Shown here: piece by piece, positions 1 through 9,742 of the stretch | Numbering within the stretch: the stretch's first letter is position 1 | Layout of the letters: each line of letters begins with the position of its first letter | DNA from: Clitopilus passeckerianus | Taxonomy: Eukaryota; Basidiomycota; Agaricomycetes; Agaricales; Entolomataceae | Direction of reading: 5' to 3' | Assembly: GCA_944990035.1 (NCBI GenBank) | Contig: CALYLX010000143.1 | Coordinates: 558,001-622,000 of the forward strand | Length of the DNA: 64,000 nt | Program-made: the position numbers and the translations under genes | Notes under the pieces: generated by a model | Told to the model about the DNA's origin: nothing | What the model saw: only the letters and a program-made list of their open reading frames with translations | Database searches by the model: none

Positions 1-1206
1 CCAAAAATGTTGGCTGCACGTTATCGACTTATACTTTGAGGCGCTAGGGTGGCTCATGCCGGAAGCTGTAGGGAATCCAGTTAATATCGCACGCTCACTC
101 AAATACCAACCAGAAAGAGGGGCCCTTATTTCAACCTTCAACTACAATTGGCTTCTTTACTTCGCAAGTCACAAGAAAGCCAGCTGTAGCATCGAAGACC
201 TGCTCGCTGCATGCGACGAAATACTTGAAGCAGCGGCATCATCGATTACAACGATCCGACTCCCCAAAGAAGGATTTTGTGCCTTCCAGAATACGTTGAA
301 TTCACTGAAGGTGGTGGATACCCTTAGTCTATCTCCCCCTTGCCGAGGCAGATTCGGAGTCAGACGAAGACGACGCGGGGAACCTTCCGCAACCAAATTA
401 CGAGCTGGCCCAGCTCAGAGGCTACGCTTGTCTAAAATAATGGAAATATGCAAAGACTGGGAATACCTTGCACGACTTTCCCTCAGTTGTTGGGATCCTG
501 AGCCAAAGAGGTAGGTTGACGTTTTCGCTGTCATCGGGGTTGTAAGGCTGATTAAGTTTACTCTATAGATCGGACGAGGTAACGACTTCTCACCAACTCG
601 TTGACTTGGACTCATATTCGATCATTCTAGACGCCCACGGCTAACTTTCGGGGTCCTCTCAATTTCCTAGAGCTGTCAGGGGGGGTGCTGAACGGGCATC
701 ATCTTCGTGGATTTATGAAGGAAACGTTGAGGACCCTTGTACTCATTGGGATCAAAGGCCTCGACAATTCGGATCTGCTCGAGTGCCTCTTAATGATCAA
801 GGCAACTGTCAAAACCATCACGATAGAATTCTGCGAAATCGAGCGCTCCCCAGAAGAAGAAGTCGCCATAGAGGCTGCCCTCCCACATATGGAAAAACTC
901 CAGACTCTAACACTGTCTGGCGGGCCGCATTCTAGTGCGATCATCTCGCAAAGGAGAGTTCAAGAGGAACATATATCGACGACCAGCGACTCGAGATGGT
1001 CTTTGGGAGTATTGAGGTTGTCCTTGACAGACCCTATTCCCTTGGTTGATCTGACTGAAGCCATGAAAGTGACGACTTGGAGGTCGTTGGCAATTAGTGT
1101 AAGTGGCGAAGAATGGGCTCTGAATCAAGGAGAATATGAGTTGGTCAAGAGGATCGCTGTCGAAAGAAACATCTACTTGCATATTTCCACACACCACACC
1201 AAGTAA
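1..1206 (+). CDS. F-box-like/LRR family protein, 3' part (5' end outside window)
   Basis: Three exons are visible: 2-510 (open from the window edge), a 10-nt micro-exon 569-578, and 631-1206. Their phases join cleanly and end at a stop at 1204-1206. The first residues (QKCWLHVIDLYFEALG, then NPVNIARSLK) match the region after the F-box-like helix of the paralogue at 62051-63942, so about 200 N-terminal residues lie upstream of position 1. The last exon carries degenerate leucine-rich segments, an acidic EEEVAIEAALPHM motif shared by the family, and a W-containing tail. The role is probably substrate recognition in a ubiquitin ligase, inferred only from the F-box-like layout. Oddity: about 348-440 reads as an arginine-rich run in the used frame but as an acidic, more protein-like run in the next frame. 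Confidence 0.7.
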
Positions 1207-1290
1207 GAAACCATGTCGTAGACGCCTGTTGTCCATTCGAATACCCCAGAAAACAGGGCAAATAAATACATCCAAAGAAGTACATTATAA

Positions 1291-2475
1291 TTACAATGAG
1301 CGTGTTGTTATAGTTGTAGGTCTAATAGTCAAGCTACTCTCTTGTTTCACTGCCCGCTTTCCTCTCGCCCCTGTCTTGGGAGGTCGCTTTGCAGCCTCCG
1401 CGATTGCGCTCCACACACTGGAGCCGCCGACGGACTCCTTCCACATCCCGAGCTCTGTCGCATCCCGAAGGACATGTCTAAGAGTAAGCATCCTTCCCAG
1501 GTTCTCGGAAGGGCGTGGATCCGGTCCACAGCGTTTTGTCAACACGACATGCTCGAGGGATGGGTAGGTGAGCTGAGGGTCGTCCAGCATCCATGGAGTG
1601 TACAACTCATCATCGCCTACAGCACACTCATCAGCCTTGGGGAAGTCGAAGTAGGAGATATGGGTAAGTTTCCAGAATCCTGGACTTCGAGGAACAGTAC
1701 GTTCACCCATGACACGGAGATGAGTGAGTTGTCCCAAGAAATCGCGACCTCGGGGCTTGGCCAATAACGTCATCTCCCATTCTGGGCGACTCAGAAGGAG
1801 GGTGAGTTCGCGACAGGAGGTGTGTTTATGCCTGGAGGCATTGGCGATGGTGAGGTCGAGAAGGTATTGGTCGCATGCAAGTACTTCGACGTTCGTGCAG
1901 GTCTTCAAGACGGCGTGGCCAAGTTTGTAATCGGCTTCGGTCAGTGGTGTCACCCAGAGGTATTTGACAAGGCCACCGATGTGGTAGTACTGATCGGCAT
2001 GGTGAAATTGCTTCTGAGCAAGAAGTGCGAAGGAGCTCAGCTCCCTGGTCGTAAGGAGTGAAATAGCCATGCGTGGCAGGCAGGCCCGAAGAGTCGAGAA
2101 ATACATGTAACGTGATACAAGGATGAGGGATTGGTAGGTAGGGAATGATTCCGAGCAGTGCGAGAGAACAGCCAGCTGTAGTTCGGCAGGTAGTCGTCGG
2201 AACGGGAAGGCTTGTTTGGACCATTTATCACGGTTCTGAGTCCGTCGGACTTCAACACGACGGTCGGCAGCAGCCTGTGCTAGCCTTATTCTTGCAGCTG
2301 CAAGACGAGGGGTGGGTTGAGACCGTGGTGTCGGAATCGAAGGTGTGTTCGAAGCGGAGGTCATGCCAAGAAGAATGGCAAAAGAGGCAAGGACCAGCCA
2401 TAGTGACCTCCAGGCCACATCCTCGACGAGAAAGATAGGAAAAAGGTTAGCGCTGGCCTCAAGCCCCGCAGACAT
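1291..2475 (-). CDS. F-box protein with possible N-terminal membrane segment
   Basis: Single exon of 394 aa. Residues about 91-130 form a recognisable F-box (FPFRRLPAELQLAVLSHC, then SLILVSRYMYFSTLRAC). The rest has scattered leucine-rich segments and a basic C-terminus. F-box proteins recruit substrates to SCF ubiquitin ligases through Skp1; the substrate is unknown. A TATATA at 2515-2520 lies about 40 bp before the first ATG and favours this start. Residues about 11-38 would then be a hydrophobic stretch (VAWRSLWLVLASFAILLGM) that could anchor the protein in a membrane. If the ATG at 2364 is used instead, the protein is about 357 aa and soluble. It is convergent with the preceding gene, with 84 bp between stops, and is not a member of the micro-exon F-box-like family in this window. 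Confidence 0.8.
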   Translation of the reverse strand: MSAGLEASANLFPIFLVEDVAWRSLWLVLASFAILLGMTSASNTPSIPTPRSQPTPRLAAARIRLAQAAADRRVEVRRTQNRDKWSKQAFPFRRLPAELQLAVLSHCSESFPTYQSLILVSRYMYFSTLRACLPRMAISLLTTRELSSFALLAQKQFHHADQYYHIGGLVKYLWVTPLTEADYKLGHAVLKTCTNVEVLACDQYLLDLTIANASRHKHTSCRELTLLLSRPEWEMTLLAKPRGRDFLGQLTHLRVMGERTVPRSPGFWKLTHISYFDFPKADECAVGDDELYTPWMLDDPQLTYPSLEHVVLTKRCGPDPRPSENLGRMLTLRHVLRDATELGMWKESVGGSSVWSAIAEAAKRPPKTGARGKRAVKQESSLTIRPTTITTRSL

Positions 2476-2514
2476 TATCTAGAAAGTGATTAGTTCGAAG
2501 CATTGCGATGAAAG

Positions 2515-2520
2515 TATATA
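2515..2520 (-). promoter_or_regulatory. TATA box of the F-box gene at 1291-2475
   Basis: TATATA lies about 40 bp upstream of the ATG at 2475 on the minus strand, the usual distance seen for other genes in this window. Confidence 0.4.
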
Positions 2521-3361
2521 GAGTGCAATACACGCCTGCGCCATGTGGATTTGATGCAGCACATTGCTAGAAACGTTGAAGCGGGGATCAGAGTGAACGT
2601 GATTGGGTAATTACGTGCTGAAGTGTATGTCAATCGAAATGAAAATGCATGGATTATGGGAGGTAATGGGTGGCCAAGTTCTCGAATTCTAGCCGTTGCC
2701 GAGTACTTGTGGTTTGCGGGGATGTTGCAATGGTTCTTCCTTGAAATAACTCGTGCTCTAATTGGCTGACCAGGAGACTGAGTCTTCGCCGAAATCTAAG
2801 AACGTCTATAGCAGTAGGTATGCAGTGCCCGACGTGGAAAGGCAGAAAGTTCCAGGCTATCTATTGTCTTGAACCCATAGGTCGACGGTTATGGAGCTCT
2901 TCGGCACCAGTGGCCCAGTGGCAACATGCAATGCATTATTTGCTCATGTTTTCTCCTAAGGTCTTATCGGTCCGATAAATCCGTTACTAGACTCACCACC
3001 TTGACCTTGAGCGGGCGCCAACCAAGTTCAAAAGCCCAACGGTGACCGTAAGTCACAGGTGAAGGTCTCTCGTTTTGACCATTTCTACAAGAAGATTCTC
3101 CCTTTTGGGCCAAGAATCATGTGAATCTGGCGATACACGAAGAATGATACTTCGGCTATGCTCAAATCAGGAATAGTCGCGCCCGACGCTTCGAAACATG
3201 GACCCGTAACATCCTGTGCTATTGGAGCCATGGGGTCGTACCATCACAAGACCAATGCGCCATTCTTATTCGCCCATCATATGGTGGAGATTCATACTGG
3301 TAATACAGCACTGCCGAACTTTCTTTCTTCCGCTATTCCAGAGTTAGCGGGGAGCTTGGGG
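2521..3361. other. Intergenic, divergent promoter region
   Basis: The region lies between the divergent F-box and carboxylesterase genes. An open frame at 3158-3487 runs across the esterase TATA box and start and has no protein-like features. Nothing else was seen. Confidence 0.5.
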
Positions 3362-3368
3362 TATAAAA
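3362..3368 (+). promoter_or_regulatory. TATA box of the carboxylesterase gene
   Basis: TATAAAA lies 46-52 bp before the ATG at 3414. It supports that start, which also gives a signal peptide. Confidence 0.6.
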
Positions 3369-3413
3369 TGACGCGACCTTCAGAGAGCAATGACCCCGTG
3401 TTTTCCAGACGCA

Positions 3414-5737
3414 ATGCTGCTCAAGATAATCTGCCCTCTCTTGTCAATCGTAAACCTGGTGGCTGCCGGGGCTCTCGTTCCGACTAAGGGTACACACCCT
3501 AGCAAGGTCTCCGAGACGGTCACCTTGGACTGTGGGTGTCACTAGTCTTAAACTCTACATTTCATCTCAACAAATGGACTTATTCAGATGGCACCTTCAC
3601 TGGGGCCAAGGATACAAGCAATGGCGTCTATTCATTCAAAGGGGTTCGCTTCGCAGACGCACCAGTTGGAAATCTGCGATGGAGGGCGCCTGTCTTCCCT
3701 CCAAGCAAGAATCTGGGGAACGTGAACGCGACACAGGTAAACTTGTCAGACTCTAGGCTTTAATCGGATTCCTCATATATACCCGATTTAGTTCGGAGCT
3801 GCCTGTCTCAGTGCAACTCAGTCATCTGTAACATCCGGAACTTCCGAAGACTGCTTATTTGGGAATGTGCGTGCTGGCAACGTTGTCTTCATTGTACCCC
3901 AGAACCTAACCTAAGCCTCCATCTCATCTCAGATTTACGTGCCGTTTACCAACAGCACACAGCCACTACCCGTACTCGTTTACTTCCATGGTTTGAACAA
4001 ACTCTTAGGATCTGGTCTTGCTTGGTGCTCACCGTCTCTGGATAGGTGGAGGATTCCAAGGAGGGAACAGCCGCGATCTGCCCATAGCGGTATGGAGGGA
4101 TAACACCACAACTCCAGTGATCTACGCCTCGTTTGAGTATAGATTGGGTGCATTTGGCTTCCTCGGTAAGCGACATTGCGCTCATGATCAGCAGCACATG
4201 TCGCTCACAGCGCCACTGTAGCCGCGTCCCGCCTCAAAGCAGATGGTGTATTGAATGTCGGACTCATCGATCAGGTATGCTTCAGCTATTCAATCGAGTC
4301 CCGAGTCGTTTCAACCAAGGCCCTTACAGCGTACTGCGCTCCGCTGGGTACAACGTTACATCGGACAGTTCGGAGGTGACAAAGAGTAAGAGTCAAATCA
4401 TCATTCCTGATTTCTGATATCACTCACACTCTGGGACTCGCAGTCGTGTTACAATCTGGGGTCAGTCGGCAGGAGCGGGTTCGACAATGTTCCACGTGGG
4501 TTGAGGCTATTTTGCAAAATACCTGACCCTGCGGCATGTGTTGATGTGTGCGTTCGTTCGCTTTGCAGCTTCTCGGGAACGGAGGCAATACCGAAGGACT
4601 GTTCCGTGCCGCAATGGGTGATAGCCCTTCCCTGAACTTCCAACCAGATGGAGCTGGCGATTATGTTGAGGATATTTTCAATCAATTCGCCTCTTTCGCG
4701 TGCGTCTTCTCCCTTTCAAGACCTACCTCGCTCTTCCTTACCTGATCGATCCAGGAATTGCTCGAGTACAGATGCCAAAGTTCTTGACTGCCTTAGATCA
4801 GCGGATATCAATCAGCTTCTATCGGCTAGCGTCAAAACCCTTGCTGCGCGCCCATCTACCTTATACGTGTTTGCACCCCTCGTTGATGGAACCTTCATAA
4901 AAGAGAGGGCCGTGGAAGCTTTCCTCGGTGGACGTTTTGCACATGTGCCTGTCCTCTTTGGGTATGATTCAGCTCAACGTTCTCCACGATGCTCACGCTG
5001 ACACCTATCCTGGATAGATCCAACTCTGACGAAGGTGCCGGTTGGTCTGCTGGCCTCCCTGATCCATCAGTGAATACCTCACAACCTGGTGCAAATGAGA
5101 CCACTGTCTACAACTTCCTCCGTGGCCAATACGCGACGTTCACCAACGCTTCTGCCACCAAGGCCATCTCTTTGTATCCACTGAACGACTATAATAACTC
5201 GGTCGGCCGACAAGCGCAGCAGATGTATGGGGAGGAACGATATATCTGTACCGCAGCCATGATCACTGGTTCGGCGACCGCAGCTGGGAAGACGGCATAT
5301 CAATACCAGTAAGCCTTTCATATTCTATAGCTGAATTTGATCATTGACTGATTCTATTTGACGTAGCTACAACAACCCCATTTCAGGCTCTACGACAGCG
5401 CGGAGCTGACTGCATTCTTCTCGAGCTCTGCTCCATCCGATCCCAGCAACCAAGCGCTCTATACAGCTATGCGTCAATACTACACATCGTTCGTGGCCTC
5501 TGGAAAACCTGTCGCCAAAGATGTACCTGCATGGGATGTAAGTGTTAATCGTGGATCTCTTCCAAGACAATGATGTTAATCTAAATCTTATAGCCTGTTA
5601 ATACGACTGCGGGGAGTGCAACTGCTGGTGCACCTCGTCTCCTCTTGCAGCCTGGGGGCATCGCGATGGAGACCTTGGGCAGCTTGGCCGATCGATGCAA
5701 GTTCTGGCACGGCCTCTCTGGCGAGCTTCAAACATAG
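3414..5737 (+). CDS. Secreted type-B carboxylesterase/lipase, catalytic His apparently lost
   Basis: Thirteen exons join in phase to 534 aa: 3414-3531, 3588-3736, 3792-3866, 3933-3990, 4046-4165, 4222-4274, 4330-4385, 4444-4495, 4569-4699, 4755-4961, 5018-5308, 5387-5537, 5594-5737. A signal peptide opens the protein (MLLKIICPLLSIVNLVAAG). Family motifs are clear: the FKGVRFADAP/NLRWRAP start, SEDCLF, the oxyanion HGGGF, EYRLGAFGF, the nucleophile GQSAGAGS, and SNSDEGAGW carrying the acidic triad residue. Such enzymes hydrolyse carboxylic esters outside the cell. The histidine normally expected in an H-[SG]-x-E-L motif is missing: the only open reading there gives YDSAEL. The alternative acceptor at 5366 keeps a conserved-looking YNNP but runs into a stop, as if one base had been lost near 5395-5398. 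It may be a recent pseudogene, a sequence error or an inactive esterase. Confidence 0.85.
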
Positions 5738-8700
5738 TTGAGAGAAGGTAATCTAGTAGTAAGAAGAATGAAGTATTATCAATGTGTACCGAAAAAACAA
5801 TGAATCGGACATTCGGCATCTGAAGACCTGCTGCCGCCGCCGAAGAAGATGGGGTAGAGTTGTAAGTGGGAGCTTCGCCCTTGGCTTCCACAAGTCAAGT
5901 TACCATATTCAGAACAAATGAAGGCTCCGGCGGTAATAAGAACCACCCTAGCCTAGACAAAGGGCGGGATAGGTCTCCGAATAAAATTTCAAAATTCGTT
6001 CCGCCACTCTTCCATATCTGATCCTCACATAATGCTGGGGAAGTGTTTGGGGAAGGTAATGAAATGATTTCATTCCAGGAAAGCCTCTCCACAGGGACGG
6101 AAATTGTCACGAAATCATGTCTTGCCGAGCTGCGTCATATGCTCTGGGCCTCTGGCTAGTCGTGCCGATCCAGGTAAACGCGCTGGATGATCAAAGACGC
6201 GGTTAAATGAGTAAGGTACAGTGTCGTTTGGCGTTCAATACCGCTCGCCAGGCATCTCTGATCAAGAAAAAGAAGGAGAAAAAGAACAGAGTTCTCGGAA
6301 AAGATGGCCGATATTCGGTGAGAGAACTCGAGTGAAATTCAGAGAGAAGGCATCGATTAATCAGATGCCAGTTTATGCCAAAGAAGAATAAACGAATCAC
6401 ACGGCCAAGACTAAATCATCAAAGATATCCTACGGCATTAATATCGAAATGTGCTTGTGGGGCTCATTGCACCAATTCTGCCGCAGATGAAAAGCTAGGC
6501 CGACGCTGGGCGGGGTACGGCGGCTCAACTTTCTAATCCCAACTATGCCCAAAGGTCAACTCTTGCCCGAACTACCAGATGAAAGCTTCCTCCCTAACCA
6601 GGATCCGGATGATTCCGCCACAAGCACACCACCGTACCGTGGCTTCGTTCCGCTGCGCCGTCATCCAAGGACCCCTGTGCCACACCAGTGGCATTCATTA
6701 ACAGCGTATCATTTGTTGACTCTGTCATCTCTTCGTGTGCCTCTCCGAGACTGAATGGTACGGAGAGAAGTTAAGAAGCCCAAGCAGACAGAAGCCTCTT
6801 GGTGAAGTACAAGACAGAACGGAAACCAGGTACCCTTCAACTGAATAGAAATGACTGATTGAGGTCTTGTTCTGCGAGTCCTGTGAAAGATAGGTATCGG
6901 CGAGCCTCCGGCGATCATAAAGATGTCAGGGATTTGACGAGGGGCGTATGGAATTGCACCTGATTGCGTCTGAACACCTTGATGAAAGGTGTACTCGTCA
7001 TTCGGGGTCGTTTTCAGAGAGCCTGAGGCACAACAGTCACGGTGAAGTCAACTTGGCTATACGGGTACCTTCATTCTCTATCTCTCGGTTAATTACCGTG
7101 AAAACCCTAGAAAGGATTTGACCATTACAGGCAGAACCGAGCGTCTTGTTCAAGGACAAGGGGCGGAGTGACCCAATGTGGTGGCAGGATTTAACTCAAT
7201 TCTGATATCAGGAAGCCTTGATCTGCGACTCAGTCGGGTACTGTCAAGCCATGTGGGGACATGTTTGGGACAGCATGCGTAAATTCGGAGATGATATCCT
7301 GAAAGAATTAACGTTTTACATTGACGCCGTCGTTTCGCACAGAACACTGTCAAATCCGACTGTTCGGTGCGGAACAGGATTTGGACAGATGAATTGGTGG
7401 GCTGTATATCTTTGATTTCGGATGCTACGTGGCCAGTCCTCCTTGGGCTCCAAAGGAACGGATGATTGCTGCCGCTGAAAGATTAGAGGATCATGTTCAC
7501 ATTGTTTTGGACTGATAGAGATTTCTTCGGTGAATTCTAAGCGTACACCGATCAGGTACCTTACGACACCCCAAGTTCCCAAATCGTTGAGGTCATCACT
7601 CACCTACCCGTACCCGGACTCGTCTGTCCTTTCTTGGCCCGTTTATCACTCCCGAGGCACAGAACAGAAATCTCAGGGAAAGTCTCCGAAGAAGCAAACT
7701 GAAATTTGTTCGAATTATACGGCGTAGACATTTCAGCAGCCCGATTCTGTCGAAGTGAGCGTTATACCTTCCGTTCACAAGATGAAGGTCATGATTGACC
7801 TTAATTGAGGTCCGCTGTCCGAGAAAGGATGAATAGCAGAAGACAGACGGGGCCTGGATTGGTAAGAGCGAAAATCCTTTAGCGTGACTGTCCACGAGAG
7901 CCAGCCTCGGCAATCCAATCTGACAGACAAGATAGACAGACGCGGACGTACTTCATGGGAAGAAGTTATCTCGAGAGCATCCAAGCACAGGGTAGATTCT
8001 CTGGGCCAGATACAAGAACTACCAGAATGGACATAAAGAACGTTGGGAAATGTCGTATTTAGGGTTTGAATAGTGTGAACGCCGAAATTGAAGGTCAGCG
8101 AAAGCTAGTTAACGGCGAAGGGAGTAAGGCAGCTCCATCTAATGCCTGAGCCGACATCATTCAGAAGAACTTCTTCTCCATCTTTACTCTGTGCTTGTAT
8201 GTACGATATACTGCCCGTGCTATGTATGACACAGTGAAGGCGTGTCTTTAGGTGACTTGACAGAGCCTGGCAAGGAACAGACTGCGTAAGGTTCAGGGAA
8301 CGCGTTGACACGGCTCGACGCGTTCGAGAAATTGACGCGTCGATCTTCATGGCGTTGAAGAAGGTGTATCGTATTGATCATGATGCAAGGTGGAGAGCAA
8401 AATGATGAGCGATGTGGAAAAAATTTTAGGGTCCCACGGAGTAGCGGGACGTGGTGGTGACAGAGGGGAAAGGAGTCTAGGCCAAACACGAAACGCTAAG
8501 CGCTCGTTGTGTCCCTTGTACCTCAAAACTTTTCGGCTATACACAACTATAGTATTGGATGACTTTGTCCTCTTCCAAGATTTCAGCGAAGGGTTCGGCC
8601 TGAGATTTGGATCGCGTGCAAGAATCAACGCAAGGTACGAGATCAGTCAGGGCTTAGTTGTGTACACGCGAAGGCAGATTTGAGGCTCGGGATAGCATCG

Positions 8701-8935
8701 ATCATACACACAGCCGACTCCGCACAGTTGATTACTGAATTTCCTTTTTATGGCACTGTTCCCCTAAGAACTTTTCAAATGTACTTAAAGGTCCCACTTC
8801 AATTAACGACATCCCCAGTGTTGCGGCCGAGTCTCTTTCGACCCAACAAGCTTAACTTGGCTTGCATCTTTGATTTTTGGACTCCACGCCGCCACTACTT
8901 ATCAATCAGTCCACTCTCTCATCAGATTCACTACC
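5738..8935. other. Gene-poor interval, no gene recognised
   Basis: Only short open frames occur (the longest about 105 codons). None has family motifs, plausible splice structure or signal sequences. The far right end is the promoter of the phosphatase gene. No transposon ends or repeats were recognised by eye. Confidence 0.5.
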
Positions 8936-9742
8936 ATGATCCGATTCGAAAATATGCCTCCTGAGGTTATGCAGGCAATGTGCACGCCTATGCACGTTAT
9001 TTTGCCTCCAAGTAACACAGGAGCAGGTGCACTATACGTTGGCTCGCTTTCTGCTGTCCAGGAACCTTCTCTGCTGAGGGAGAACCGGATTACACACCTC
9101 GTCCAGGTGATGGATGCGCCGTGGCTTCCCGTTTCTGAAAAGGACGGATTCAGCTGCCACCGTATCGAGATTCTCGACGCTCCTACGGTCGAGCTTCTGC
9201 CCCACCTCGAAGCAGCCTGCACCTATATCGATCGAGCACTCAAAAGTGGGCGCAATGTCCTCGTCCACTGCCAACAGGTTCGTCCTTTCCGCTCATCGCC
9301 GACCGCGTATCCATGCTGACACGAATCTCTCCATTTTCTTCCCCAAAACCTTTCCATTCGCTTCTGCAAATCGTGCTACTCCACTACTAGGGTATTTCTC
9401 GAAGCCCAGCCATCGTCATTGCGTACCTCATCCGGAACTACGGGATGTCCTACGACAGCGCCATCTCCCTGTGCAAACGCCAACGCGCCTGTGTAAAGCC
9501 CAACTCAGGCTTCGTCACCGCCCTCCGCGAGTGGGAAGGCCACTGGCGCCGACCACAGATTGCTCGTCGTTTCACCTCATGAGCACGCCGTCCATCTTCT
9601 TCATCGGGAAGGACGGCAAAGGGGAGCGAGGACACGCAGAAGAACTCGAGCCGAGCCAGGGACAACCCCGCCCGTCATCTCCGAGCTTACTGATGACATC
9701 GATGACGTCACATTCCTCCGTCCGGGTGCCTTGGGCCCTTGA
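8936..9742 (+). CDS. Dual-specificity protein phosphatase
   Basis: Exons are 8936-9277, 9391-9568 and, probably, 9660-9742, giving 200 aa. The catalytic signature HCQQGISRS (residues about 111-119) is created exactly across the first intron and fits the HCxxGxxR loop of cysteine phosphatases, followed by the usual AIVIAYLI helix. The upstream ALYVGSLSAVQ and ITHLVQVMDAP segments are typical of small atypical DSPs. These enzymes dephosphorylate Tyr and Ser/Thr, often on MAP kinases; the substrate here is unknown. The third exon is less certain: reading through gives a stop at 9580-9582 (177 aa). Splicing at 9569/9659 instead adds an acidic tail, PPVISELTDDIDD, which looks like a real conserved end. 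No signal peptide, so probably cytosolic or nuclear. Confidence 0.88.

Noticed and set aside
3158..3487. 109-codon open frame upstream of the esterase
   Set aside because: It overlaps the TATA box and signal-peptide exon of the esterase in another frame and has no protein features.
5738..8935. Possible transposon or lost gene
   Set aside because: No terminal repeats, transposase or reverse-transcriptase motifs could be recognised by eye.
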